Shown: positions 30,700-39,435 of the stretch, piece after piece
Position numbering within the stretch: position 1 is the stretch's first letter
How the letters are laid out: every line of letters begins with the position of its first letter
Origin: Ameyamaea chiangmaiensis
Lineage (GTDB): Bacteria > Pseudomonadota > Alphaproteobacteria > Acetobacterales > Acetobacteraceae
Direction of reading: 5' to 3'
Assembly (NCBI RefSeq): GCF_025995235.1
Contig: NZ_BAPT01000019.1
Span: forward strand, 1-40,702
DNA: 40,702 nt
Program-made: the position numbers and the translations under genes
Notes under the pieces: model-generated
The model's database searches: none
What the model was told of the DNA's origin: nothing
The model's input: the letters and a program-made list of their open reading frames with translations, nothing else

Positions 30700-31856
30700 A
30701 CGACAGCGCCGGAAGTGGCGGCACCGAAACGCCAGGGGCCGCTGTCAGGCCATCTGGAGAGATGCGGCTGCGGACGACGCGGCCGCCGGTCACGCGGCTG
30801 TCGCGCAAGGTGATCCTGTGCCTGTCGGTCATCGCCCTGGGCGGCGTCGGCGGCGCGCTCTATCTGGCGTTGAGGCCGGTGCCACCGAAGAGCAATGCCG
30901 AGCTTTATAATGTCGGCGGCCGCACCACGCCGGACGGGCTGGCGAACCTGCCGGGCGACTATAGCCATCCGCCGCGCCTCGGACAGCCGCTGCCTGGCGA
31001 TCTCGGTCGGCCGTTGCTCAAGGCGGGCGTGGGTGCCCCCGGCATGGCGACACCGGCCGCACCCGCTGATCCGGAAAAGCAGCGCGTCGCTCAGGAGCAG
31101 GAAGCCGCGCGGGTCAGCCATCTGTTCACCCAGACGCAGATGGGACGGGATATCGCGACGCCGGCGACACCCGGTATGACTGCAGTCCAGTCCAGCGGCG
31201 CTCCTGCCGATCGCAAGCAGGCATTCCTCGACGGCCCGGTCGATCACCGCACCGTCAGCGCCGAGCGTCTGGTGCCTGCGCCCAGCCCTTACGTGCTCCA
31301 GGCGGGCTCGATCATACCCGGTGCGCTGATCACCGGTATCCGTTCGGACCTGCCGGGCGAGGTCACCGCCCAGGTGACGGAAAACGTCTATGACTCTCCG
31401 ACCGGGAAAATCCTGCTGATTCCGCAGGGGGCGAAGCTGATCGGCCGCTATGATTCCCAGATCGCCTATGGCCAGACCCGCGTGCTGCTGGTCTGGACCC
31501 GGCTGATGCGCGGTGCCGGAGATTCGATCGTGCTGGAGAACGAACCGGCTGCGGATGCGGCCGGCTATGCCGGGTTGCAGGATCAGACCGATAATCATTG
31601 GGGCGAGGTCTTCAAGGCTGCCCTGGTCTCGACCATCCTCAGCGTCGGCTCCGAGGCCGATATCAGCGGCGGCAACGGCATTGCCCAGGCCCTGCGGACC
31701 GGCGGCTCGCAGGGCTTCAACCAGATCGGCGAACAGATCGTCGGGCGCTCGCTGAATATCCAGCCCACCAACATCATCCGGCCGGGCTTTCCGGTGCGGG
31801 TGATGGTGCATCGTGACCTGGTTCTCACCCCCTACGGACAGGAGGTTTCCCGATGA
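30696..31856 (+). CDS. trbI: TrbI, VirB10-type channel scaffold
   Basis: A 386-aa protein. Cytoplasmic N-terminus about 35 residues, a membrane anchor (VILCLSVIALGGVGGALYLA), a Pro-rich periplasmic linker, and the TrbI beta-barrel domain from about residue 195: YVLQAGSIIPGALITGIRSD, LPGEVTAQVTENVYDSPTGK, LIPQGAKLIGRYDSQI and NIIRPGFPVRVMVHRDLVL near the end. VirB10 proteins span both membranes and transduce energy to the outer complex. Overlaps trbG and the DUF2274 gene by four bases each. Confidence 0.93.
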   Translation: MNDSAGSGGTETPGAAVRPSGEMRLRTTRPPVTRLSRKVILCLSVIALGGVGGALYLALRPVPPKSNAELYNVGGRTTPDGLANLPGDYSHPPRLGQPLPGDLGRPLLKAGVGAPGMATPAAPADPEKQRVAQEQEAARVSHLFTQTQMGRDIATPATPGMTAVQSSGAPADRKQAFLDGPVDHRTVSAERLVPAPSPYVLQAGSIIPGALITGIRSDLPGEVTAQVTENVYDSPTGKILLIPQGAKLIGRYDSQIAYGQTRVLLVWTRLMRGAGDSIVLENEPAADAAGYAGLQDQTDNHWGEVFKAALVSTILSVGSEADISGGNGIAQALRTGGSQGFNQIGEQIVGRSLNIQPTNIIRPGFPVRVMVHRDLVLTPYGQEVSR

Positions 31857-32104
31857 CGAAACTCAGGCTCGGGCCGATCGCGAATGACAAGCCGGTGCGT
31901 CTGACCATTGAGCTACCCGCCGCTGTGCATCGAGATCTTATTGAATACGCGCGCCTTCTCTCACGAGAGAGCGGGCAGGACGAGATAATGCCTGCTAAGC
32001 TTGTCGTGCCGATGCTCGCGCGCTTTATGGAGACGGATCGGGGTTTCCGAAAGCAACGCCGGAAGGCGGGGTTCGGCGGTAGAGCTCCGTCCGATCCCGT
32101 ATGA
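31853..32104 (+). CDS. DUF2274 family protein closing the trb operon
   Basis: An 83-aa protein: KLRLGPIANDKPVRLTIELP, AAVHRDLIEYARLLSRESGQ, AKLVVPMLARFMETDRGF. This is the DUF2274 family, with an RHH-like strand-helix-helix start, usually found immediately after trbI. The last 20 or so residues extend past the family's usual end and are antisense to the tail of the LysR pseudogene, so the C-terminus is probably a junction product. The gene is less GC-rich than trbI. Function unknown, possibly regulation of the operon. Confidence 0.82.
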   Translation: MTKLRLGPIANDKPVRLTIELPAAVHRDLIEYARLLSRESGQDEIMPAKLVVPMLARFMETDRGFRKQRRKAGFGGRAPSDPV

Positions 32105-32867
32105 AGGCGACGAATTTGCCCATCACGGGATCTTCGGAGTCCGGTCGCCATGTCAGGCTAACGTCGACATACGCGTTCTCCTCGACGATCGGCACAAACA
32201 CTAGGCCGGGTAGATTTAGGGTAGAATAAGCCCCGCTGAGATCGTGATGCAGTAGCCTATGCGCACGAAGGCAAGTACGGTCAGGCTATCCGCCTCGAAC
32301 ACACGTATGCTTGTGCCAGGCAGCCGTGCAGCGAAGAACTCACGACAGGCCTCGCCCTTTTCCGCCGCCCATAGAAGCAGGATCTCGGTTTGCAGGTTTC
32401 GCCAACGCAAATCCCATTGGCTGGCCAGACGGTGACTGGTCGGCACTACTGCCATAAGGGGTTCGGAAAAGACGAGAGAGCCAGTTTCATAATTATGGAG
32501 CAGAAATCCGGCACCAGAGCTGCGTCGATCTGACAATCAGTTAGTGCCGCATGGAGACTACGGTCGCCCGATTCATAGGGCGTCACGCAGACGCCCGGAT
32601 GGGCCGCGCGCCATTCCAATAGCAGTTTCGTCAGAAAGCTATTAAATGGCGGTAGGTAAAAACCTAGACGAATTTCCCCGGCCTCACCGGTATTACTTCG
32701 CTCGAGCGTCTCCTTCATCGCATTTGTCTCATTCAAGACACGACGAATGTGGCGCATCGCTTGGCGTCCCGATGCTGTGGCGTGGATTCCGGTCGGGCTT
32801 CGCTCAACCAGTGTTACCGCCAGCTTATCCTCAAGGCGACTGACTGCCTGGCTGAGAGTCGATACTA

Positions 32868-33910
32868 GAGCACGTCCACGTTATTCCGGTTCATAGCCTG
32901 CGGCGGTGAAAAAGTTGGCACATTCGTCCGGAGTGAAATCATCCAGGACCGATCCGGCGGCGTCCCATAGCGCTGTGACGGTTCTTGCTGCCTTGGCGCG
33001 TAAGAGGGCCTTGAACTTGGCGAATGCCATTTCGATCGGGTTGAAATCGGGACTATAGGGAGGCAGGAACATCATACATGCCCCCACTCGTTCGATGGCC
33101 TTTCGCGCTCCCGGAACCCTGTGAGCGGGCAGATTGTCCAGCACAACGATATCGCCCGGGCTGAGCGTCGGCACGAGAACATGCTCGACATAGGCCTGAA
33201 AAATCTCGCCGTTCATGGCGCCATCATGCACGAAGGGTGCAGTCATACCCGTGAGGCGCAAGCCGGCGGTGAAAGTCGTGGTTTTCCAATGGCCATGAGG
33301 AACGCCAGCCCGACAGCGTTCTCCGCGTAAAGCGCGACCACGCAGGCGTGCCATCTTCGTGGAGAGGCTGGTTTCGTCGATGAAGACCAGGCGGTACGGA
33401 TCGAGGTCAGGCTGGCCGTCGAACCAGTCCTGCCGACGTATCAGCACATCGTCGCGCTCCGGCTCCAATGCCTGTGCGGTCTTTTTTTTGAATGTCCACC
33501 CCCGCTGCCACAGCCATCGGCTGAGCATGCTTCGACCGATCCCGACGGACTGCTCACCCTTCAGGCGCGCGACCATCTCTTTGAGAGTGATGTCCTTTTG
33601 CGCTTCGATCATGCCAACAATAAAGGCTTCATGCCCGTCCAGCCTCGAACCGCGGGGCTTGCCCTGGCGGCGCGCCGCCCGTTCGCCGCTTTCACGTTCG
33701 CGCCGAAGCCACCGGATCGCCGTGGAAATCCCGATCCCGAACCGCTTCGCTACTGAACGGGCTGACCCGCCCGCTGCGCCGGCTTCCAGAACGCGCACCC
33801 GAAGATCGTCACTCAATGCTCGCGCCATCACCATCTCCATCAATGAAAACGGTGAATCACAATCCACGCTCCGCGTCATCCCCACGATTCATAGTTCAGT
33901 GGACGCGCTC
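32868..33910 (-). mobile_element. Complete IS630-family insertion sequence
   Basis: The 1043-bp element lies between duplicated TA dinucleotides (32866-32867 and 33911-33912). Terminal inverted repeats begin GAGCACGTCCAC on the left and, read inward from the right, GAGCGCGTCCAC, 11 of 12 identical. TA target and DD34E transposase identify the IS630/Tc1 superfamily. Insertion point: after the HTH-coding start of a LysR gene. The single intact ORF suggests it could still be mobile. Confidence 0.9.
32881..33828 (-). CDS. IS630-family transposase
   Basis: A 315-aa protein from the ATG at 33828 (MARALSDDLRVRVLEAGAAG). Residues 1-115 are two HTH units (SVAKRFGIGISTAIRWLRRE and the LKGEQSVGIGRSMLSRWLWQ helix). 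Catalytic triad: Asp151 in VFIDETSLSTK, Asp231 in VVLDNLPAHR and Glu266 in NPIEMAFAKFK, with 34 residues between the last two (DD34E), the IS630/Tc1 signature. No frameshift is needed, unlike IS630 members that use two ORFs. Confidence 0.93.
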   Translation of the reverse strand: MARALSDDLRVRVLEAGAAGGSARSVAKRFGIGISTAIRWLRRERESGERAARRQGKPRGSRLDGHEAFIVGMIEAQKDITLKEMVARLKGEQSVGIGRSMLSRWLWQRGWTFKKKTAQALEPERDDVLIRRQDWFDGQPDLDPYRLVFIDETSLSTKMARLRGRALRGERCRAGVPHGHWKTTTFTAGLRLTGMTAPFVHDGAMNGEIFQAYVEHVLVPTLSPGDIVVLDNLPAHRVPGARKAIERVGACMMFLPPYSPDFNPIEMAFAKFKALLRAKAARTVTALWDAAGSVLDDFTPDECANFFTAAGYEPE

Positions 33911-34079
33911 TAGCATCTGCAAGGATTGCGCGGCCTTCCCGAAACTTCCGGCTTCGAGCACGGAAAAAAATAGCGCAGTTCCGCGAGATGCATGAGGTGG
34001 CCTGCTTTATTGTATAATTTCTACAGCGTTTAATCTTTGTGCTTATGAATTATTGGATATTGTTCGATGGTTGTTGATG

Positions 34080-35312
34080 TTACGAAAAACTATCGGTCCC
34101 TATTGCGCGCGTTCCATCCTTTCGGTGAGCTTGCACTGCGGCGAATATCGCGACGATGGTTGCGATCGCAGCAACAAAAAATGTGGCTGGATAGTTAAAA
34201 TGACTTGCGACGGTGCCTGCGATCGGTCCCGTAATGCCCAGCCCAATATCGACGAACGCCACATAGGCGCCCATGGCCGCGCCACGGTTTTGTGGAGGAA
34301 CATACCGTACCGCGTCGACACCCAACGCGGGGAAAGTAAGTGAATATCCGGCCCCGAGAAGTGCGGATCCCGCTAAGGCCGCGACCGGGTTCGGCGCCAG
34401 CCATAAGGCGATCAACCCCTGTCCCTGGATCGGGATCGTGACCATTGCGACTTTCTGGCCACCAAGCTGATCCGGCAGGCCGCCGAAAAACAAGCGTGCC
34501 GCGACATATGCGATACCGAAAGCGGTTAGCCCGTAAGGTGCGCCGGACCAGCCTTGAGCCGCGTAATCCAGACCGAGAAAAGCAAAAAGCGTGCCGAAGC
34601 CGACAGTACTCAGGGCAAGGGCCATACCATGCCGCCAGATCAGACCGACCACTTTATGGAAAGCTAGTCGTCGTCCTCCGTTCGGCGCAATCGATGCCTT
34701 TCGCAGCCCCACCGTTAGAGCGAAAAGCGGCAAAACGGAAGCCGTAGCGGCAACTGCCATAAAACCGTACTTGTTCATGATCGCGGCCCCAATGGGGGCA
34801 CCAGCCCCGATGGCGCCGAACATGGCAATTCCAACCCAGACCATCGCGCGACCGGTATGGCGCGGACCGACGGTTCCGATGCACCAAGACAAAGCACCAG
34901 TAATCAGGAGGCTCTCCCCCAATCCCAGCATTGCACGCCCGGCCAGAAGAGCGACAAGGCTCCATATATGCATGGCGTTGATTATGCCCGATATGCCATA
35001 CCCGAGCCCGGCCAAAGCGCATCCCACAGTGCCAACGATAACCGCATTCTTCGCGCCGCGCGTGTCCGTGATGAGACCCGCGAATTGGCGTGTAAGCAAT
35101 GTTCCTATGGATTGGGTGGCGATAACCCAACCGACGACTGTCGGACCAAAATCCAATGTCTCGTGAATATAGCCGGGAAGGACCGCCAACGGCATGCCGA
35201 CACTCAAGTAGCCTAGAAAAACAAGCAGCGCGAACGGCAACAGCCGCTGTGTAGCTTGGCTGCCCGATAGGGGCGTGATGTTACTCGTCGCCGTTGATGT
35301 GGTGGATGACAC
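34080..35312 (-). CDS. MFS transporter (YhhS-like sugar/drug efflux type)
   Basis: A 410-aa, twelve-segment major facilitator protein starting at a GTG (35312) with GGAGA seven bases upstream. Motif A-like GLITDTRGAKNAVIVG is in the loop after segment 2, and RLFFGGLPDQLGGQKVA is the equivalent after segment 8; the pattern resembles the YhhS/arabinose-efflux group. A drug or metabolite exporter is likely; substrate unknown. It follows a LysR gene on the same strand by about 120 bases and is probably its target. Confidence 0.85.
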   Translation of the reverse strand: MSSTTSTATSNITPLSGSQATQRLLPFALLVFLGYLSVGMPLAVLPGYIHETLDFGPTVVGWVIATQSIGTLLTRQFAGLITDTRGAKNAVIVGTVGCALAGLGYGISGIINAMHIWSLVALLAGRAMLGLGESLLITGALSWCIGTVGPRHTGRAMVWVGIAMFGAIGAGAPIGAAIMNKYGFMAVAATASVLPLFALTVGLRKASIAPNGGRRLAFHKVVGLIWRHGMALALSTVGFGTLFAFLGLDYAAQGWSGAPYGLTAFGIAYVAARLFFGGLPDQLGGQKVAMVTIPIQGQGLIALWLAPNPVAALAGSALLGAGYSLTFPALGVDAVRYVPPQNRGAAMGAYVAFVDIGLGITGPIAGTVASHFNYPATFFVAAIATIVAIFAAVQAHRKDGTRAIGTDSFS

Positions 35313-35431
35313 ACGGTATCTCCGTCATGGTCTGCTAAGAGCAGGTTTCGTAACGACCCTGTTCCCGCAATAGAATCGAGGATGGCTGCCAGACAGACAC
35401 TGCGTTATCTGCGATCACGCGATAATTGAAA

Positions 35432-36403
35432 TTATCTGATTTTATTGTTTTGTATTTTGCAATACGCCTGCTTGCTGCTGGTGTCTTCGGCGCAGATCTC
35501 TCGAACACAGGCGCGCAGCCATTGATGTGTTGCATCGGCTTGGAACCTTGGGTGCCAGGCTTGCGAGATGATGAGCAATCCGGTTTCGACCGGGAGCGGG
35601 AAGGAGACCATGTCCTGTCGCGCTACTTCCGTCAGTCGATCAGGAACGACTGCCACAAGTTCAGATTGGCGTGCGAATAATAAGGCATCCGAAAAAGTGG
35701 GCACGATCGTTACGACATTTCGTGATAGATTGAGGCTACCCAGCGCCTGATCTACCGGACCATGCATTCGACCGCGGCGGGACGCAGAAATATGCCGCTG
35801 ACGAGAGAAACGGGCAGACGTAATACGACCACTTGAAAGCGGATGCCCAGGCCGCACGACGCCGACAAATCGGTCTGACAGAATAGTTTGCGTCATGATT
35901 TCCGGGCCGGTATGGCTAATTGCTCCAATATCCAAGTCAACTTGCCCTTCCCGCAGATCGTCGACACTCTCGTCCCTTTGCGGTACGAAACGAAGTCGGA
36001 CTTTTGGCGCAAGAGTTGTGAGATGGCCGGCGAGACGCGGCCCGAAGGAGCCGATAAAACTATCCGTTGCACGTAGGGTAAAGGTTCGATCGAGACGATC
36101 GAGATCCAGATCCCCGGCATTACCCAGAATGCTCCGCGCGCGGGCGACCAATTCCCGTACCGGCAGACGCATGGCTTCGGCTCTCGGCGTGGGGACGAGG
36201 CTCCGGCCAGCGCGCACGAAAATTGGATCGCCAGTCAGATCGCGGATATGGCCGAGGATACGGCTCATCGCGGGTGTGCTGAGATTCATGCGTGCGGCGG
36301 CACGCGCGACACTGCCTTCGGTCAGCAGGAGATCGAGTGCGGCAAGAAGGGAGAGGTCTTTGGGATGCATGGCGTGCAACGATCTCATGGAGAGTTGCAT
36401 CAT
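35432..36403 (-). CDS. LysR-family regulator (NodD/LinR-like)
   Basis: A 323-aa protein. I chose the ATG at 36403, which has AGGTGAG close upstream; GTG at 36412 and ATG at 36370 are alternatives. HTH: HPKDLSLLAALDLLLTEGSV, ARAAARMNLSTPAMSRILGH, then RDLTGDPIFVRAGRSLVPTP. The effector domain starts RTFTLRATDSFIGSFGPRLAG, like regulators of the NodD/NahR-type group. It lies just upstream of the MFS gene on the same strand, so it may form an operon with it or act on a promoter in the 120-bp gap. Confidence 0.83.
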   Translation of the reverse strand: MMQLSMRSLHAMHPKDLSLLAALDLLLTEGSVARAAARMNLSTPAMSRILGHIRDLTGDPIFVRAGRSLVPTPRAEAMRLPVRELVARARSILGNAGDLDLDRLDRTFTLRATDSFIGSFGPRLAGHLTTLAPKVRLRFVPQRDESVDDLREGQVDLDIGAISHTGPEIMTQTILSDRFVGVVRPGHPLSSGRITSARFSRQRHISASRRGRMHGPVDQALGSLNLSRNVVTIVPTFSDALLFARQSELVAVVPDRLTEVARQDMVSFPLPVETGLLIISQAWHPRFQADATHQWLRACVREICAEDTSSKQAYCKIQNNKIR

Positions 36404-36709
36404 ATTTCTCACCTGCTCTCATATGAAGTCACTTTCTTTCACGGCTTTGAGACACACCTGGTCAATCTTCCTTCTGTCGTCGTTCCAGGTACAAACGTCG
36501 AATTTAGTCACTTACTTTGTGTCCCTTCTGGCGAGGAAGATTTGAGCGGATGAGTTGGCAATACACGAGTTTTTGCAGTCATATGTTTTTCGAATTGTGT
36601 TTCCAAAACTAAAAAATATTAAACACATGATAAATATTGACTATTTCGGTGTGTAGATAACGAACGTAAGAGGAATCTATTTCCTAGAAAATAAACAGAA
36701 CAAATAATA
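36404..36709. other. AT-rich intergenic region without a gene
   Basis: About 300 bases upstream of the LysR gene (minus strand) and downstream of the ArsR gene. The half next to the ArsR stop (36570-36709) is strongly AT-rich. No ORF with start and ribosome-binding support, no tRNA and no clear terminator hairpin was found. It probably holds the LysR promoter. Confidence 0.5.
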
Positions 36710-37063
36710 CTACTTCGCAACGGGTGAATCTCTTTCGCGTTCAATTGATGCTTGGCGTCTCAGTTCACCCAACACCGCATCGAGAATGCCTGGGTAGGCT
36801 TTCTCCAGTTCCTCACGCCTGAGACACGCATAATGATCGCGTCCTGACATACGGGACAGCAGGACGCCAGTCTCGCGCAGCACCCGAAAATGGTGGGAAG
36901 CGCCGGATTTGCTGATGCCTATCTCATGATAGATTGCAGCGCAGGGCGTCTCCCCATTCCGGTCGAGAATCCCGATGATGCGCAGGCGCAGTGGATCGGT
37001 GAAAGCCGTCATCAGGGTCGGGAGGTCGACATCGCTCGGGTCTATGTGGCGGCGTTCACGCAT
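36710..37063 (-). CDS. ArsR-family regulator
   Basis: A 117-aa protein from the ATG at 37063 (an in-frame TTG at 37078 is possible). Winged HTH of the ArsR type: LMTAFTDPLRLRIIGILDRN, AAIYHEIGISKSGASHHFRVLRETGVLLSRM in segments, then GRDHYACLRREELEKAYPGI. The metal-binding ELCVCDL motif of classical ArsR is absent, so it probably senses a small organic ligand or redox state. It is divergent from an MFS gene and probably represses it through the spacer at 37107-37130. Confidence 0.85.
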   Translation of the reverse strand: MRERRHIDPSDVDLPTLMTAFTDPLRLRIIGILDRNGETPCAAIYHEIGISKSGASHHFRVLRETGVLLSRMSGRDHYACLRREELEKAYPGILDAVLGELRRQASIERERDSPVAK

Positions 37064-37106
37064 GACACGACGATACAACGATTCTTGAACGGAGGCACCG
37101 CTGACA

Positions 37107-37130
37107 ATGGTACAAGGGTTGTTATACCAT
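37107..37130. promoter_or_regulatory. Imperfect inverted repeat in the arsR-MFS divergent spacer
   Basis: Arms ATGGTA (37107-37112) and TACCAT (37125-37130) surround a partly symmetrical CAAGGGTTG core. It ends six bases before the MFS ATG at 37137, so a bound ArsR-type repressor would block transcription or translation start. Binding is inferred. Confidence 0.45.
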
Positions 37131-37136
37131 CATACT

Positions 37137-38276
37137 ATGATCGACCCAAGAATCCTCCTTCTGGCATTCGGCACGTTCGCGATCGGGACGGAGGGATACG
37201 CGATCGCTGGGCTCCTGCCGATGATTTCAGCGGACCTCCACGTGTCCGTAGCGGCATGTGGGCAGTTAGTGACCATTTTTGCCCTTTCTTATGCCTTGGG
37301 TGGTCCGGTTCTTGTCGCCTGGCTGGATTCCTTCCCACGCAAGCGCCTCATTATCCTTGCGCTCGTTGGATTCTCTCTGGCGAATCTATTGGCAGCCTTC
37401 GCGCAATCCTGGTGGTTCCTGGCGTTGGCGCGCGTATTGGCCGCACTGACTGCCGCACTGTTCATGGCGCCGGCGAGTGCTGCGGCGGTGGCGCTGTCGC
37501 CACCCGAAAAGAGAGGCCATGCCCTTTCGATCACCGCGACCGGTAATGCGCTGGCACTGGCCATGGGCGCACCTTTAGGGACAATAGCCGGCACCGTATG
37601 GGGATGGCAGGGGGCGTTCATGCTCGTAGCTTCATTGGGAGGAGCGGCAGCCGTCGGCATCGGGCTGATGCTTCCATCCGTACCGCCGGCGCCAATCGTC
37701 CCATTTCAGACACGCTTTGCCCTTCTGCGGCAATCGTCTGTCCGGCGAGGACTGGCCGTATCGTTTGGGCTTTTCGTCTGTGCGTTGACCGCCTATACGT
37801 ATCTGACCCCGCTGGCCCATCAGGCGGCCGGTATGGATTCCAGATGGGTCGCGGCGTTAATGGCCGTGTTCGGCGCAGTCGCAACTGTAGCGGGCGTTGC
37901 CGCTGGATCGATGATCAACCGCTATGGATCTCGGCGCATCCTTTTCATTTCGATCGGGATCATGGTTGGCCTGTTTAGTTTGATGGGAGGCCTCGCCACC
38001 CTGCACCATTCTGGACGCGCCGAAACGGCGGTCATGATCCTGTTGGCGGCTTTATGGGGCGGTGCTTGGTGGAGCGGCGGTATCGCACAACAGCATAGAA
38101 TGACGGATATGGCTCCAGGCCAACACGCCGCCATTCTTGCGCTGCACTATTCGATGCAGTTCTTTGGCATCTCCGTTGGCGGGGCCTTGGGTGGGCTCAT
38201 TTTGGCTTTCATGGGAATCCCTGACGTGGCTTTCGGTGCGGCCGTAACCGGAATGATCACATTGATTGGACTGTGA
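37137..38276 (+). CDS. MFS exporter (DHA1, drug/arabinose efflux type)
   Basis: A 379-aa protein from the ATG at 37137. Eleven to twelve membrane segments; first segment DPRILLLAFGTFAIGTEGYAIAGLLPMIS in two parts, the GTEGY-AIAGLLP start being typical of DHA1 sugar/multidrug exporters, motif A region GGPVLVAWLDSFPRKRLIIL, and SLPPEKRGHALSI-like segment at 115-130. It ends rather early (GMITLIGL), a little short for the family, perhaps missing the last few residues. Probably repressed by the divergent ArsR regulator. Substrate unknown. Confidence 0.85.
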   Translation: MIDPRILLLAFGTFAIGTEGYAIAGLLPMISADLHVSVAACGQLVTIFALSYALGGPVLVAWLDSFPRKRLIILALVGFSLANLLAAFAQSWWFLALARVLAALTAALFMAPASAAAVALSPPEKRGHALSITATGNALALAMGAPLGTIAGTVWGWQGAFMLVASLGGAAAVGIGLMLPSVPPAPIVPFQTRFALLRQSSVRRGLAVSFGLFVCALTAYTYLTPLAHQAAGMDSRWVAALMAVFGAVATVAGVAAGSMINRYGSRRILFISIGIMVGLFSLMGGLATLHHSGRAETAVMILLAALWGGAWWSGGIAQQHRMTDMAPGQHAAILALHYSMQFFGISVGGALGGLILAFMGIPDVAFGAAVTGMITLIGL

Positions 38277-38432
38277 GCACCCGCTCTGAGCAACCGTCTA
38301 TTTCTCATCATTCAGTGTACAGGATTGGATACAACTGCTCGATTATGATGATAAATTCCCTTACCGCGTAATTCGAGAAAATTGGCTTCCGCCAAATCTC
38401 CCGGCGACTCAAACCACTTGACCAGAGCTGGG

Positions 38433-39353
38433 TCACCTTCTCTGTTCGTAGACAGTGAGATTGAGATTGGTCAGATCGAGAATCGGCGTGGCAATCTGAT
38501 GCGCGCGGGCACGCTTCACGAGGTCGCCAATGATCTGCGTCGCCTCGATGGGAGCGCCTTGGGACAGATCACGGAACATGGACGATGTCAGGGAGGATTC
38601 CTTTGCAGTCAGCAGCCGGACGATACCGCCCAGGGTCTCCTCGGTGAGCGGATATCCCGCCGCCGCGGCAATAGAAGCGCATTCACCGATCGTCGCCCGC
38701 GCGAATTCCTCACCCGCGGGCGCGCTGGCCACTTCCCCCACGGTGGCCCGCATCAGGCAACATACGGTGCCCAGCGATGCCAGCAGAGCCCATTTGTTCC
38801 ACATCTCCTGAATGATGTTGTCCGACAATACAGTCTCGAAGCCAGGACCGGAGAGAGCGTCCTTGAGGTTCCGGATCGAGGAGTCGTCGCCAGCGGATCG
38901 CGGGCCAAAGGTCAGTTTGGGGAGTGATCCCACTTGAACGACCTGTCCTTCAGAATCCAACTTGCTGACGATGAAACACGTCCCACCCAGGACCTTCGGA
39001 TCTCCGAAATGCTCTGCCAGCACATCGAGATGCCGCATGCCATTGAGAAGGGGTATGATGCGCGTGTCCGGGCCGACGGCGGCAGCGAAATCGTCCATCG
39101 CGGACGCGAGGGAGTATGCCTTTACGCTGAGAAGAATGACGTCATAAGGGCCATCGATGCCGTTGGATGTCACCATTTTCGGCGCGAGGCTGGCGTCCCC
39201 CAACGGACTGATTAGCCGCAGCCCATCCGTGCGCAGCTGCCGCAACCGGTTGGGCCGCACCAGGAACGTGACGTCATGTCCCGCCGTCGCCATTCGGGCC
39301 CCAAAATATCCCCCAACCGCACCTGCGCCGACGATCAGGACTTTTGGACTCAT
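38433..39353 (-). CDS. ApbA/PanE-family 2-dehydropantoate 2-reductase-like protein
   Basis: A 306-aa protein from the ATG at 39353 (MSPKVLIVGAGAVGGYFGAR). N-terminal NADP-binding GAGAVGGYFGARMATAGHDV; the PanE catalytic Lys region LLSVKAYSL (about residues 73-81); C-terminal domain with MWNKWALLASLGTVCCLMRA and SSMFRDLSQGAPIEATQIIGDLV, the family signature around the second conserved Lys/Glu region. It is a ketopantoate reductase homologue, but isolated from pan genes and adjacent to a LysR gene, so it may reduce another 2-keto acid. The region before it (38277-38432) contains no gene. Confidence 0.88.
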   Translation of the reverse strand: MSPKVLIVGAGAVGGYFGARMATAGHDVTFLVRPNRLRQLRTDGLRLISPLGDASLAPKMVTSNGIDGPYDVILLSVKAYSLASAMDDFAAAVGPDTRIIPLLNGMRHLDVLAEHFGDPKVLGGTCFIVSKLDSEGQVVQVGSLPKLTFGPRSAGDDSSIRNLKDALSGPGFETVLSDNIIQEMWNKWALLASLGTVCCLMRATVGEVASAPAGEEFARATIGECASIAAAAGYPLTEETLGGIVRLLTAKESSLTSSMFRDLSQGAPIEATQIIGDLVKRARAHQIATPILDLTNLNLTVYEQRR

Positions 39354-39435
39354 GGTGTCATTCCTTGTTCCGGGACTGCCGCGCCGCGAGGCCGGCGACG
39401 CAAGTTTCGCCGTTGATACCATCAATGCGCTCTGG

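Larger units (their letters stand above)
32025..33993 (-). pseudogene. LysR-family regulator, split by IS630 and frameshifted
   Basis: The start (ATG at 33993, MHLAELRY-type) and HTH coding are at 33913-33993; the rest resumes at 32866 after the insertion element. Removing the element and one TA restores collinearity with the intact LysR at 39436-40362. Conserved pieces: RHIRRVLNETNAMKETLERS, GEIRLGFYLPPFNSFLTKLL, then after a frame change near 32500 LVFSEPLMAVVPTSHRLASQ and VLAFVRIGYCITISA, and after another small deletion near 32230 the tail FIRDRTELYRRTPPSG to a TAA at 32025. At least two frameshifts besides the insertion show the gene is long dead. Confidence 0.85.
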
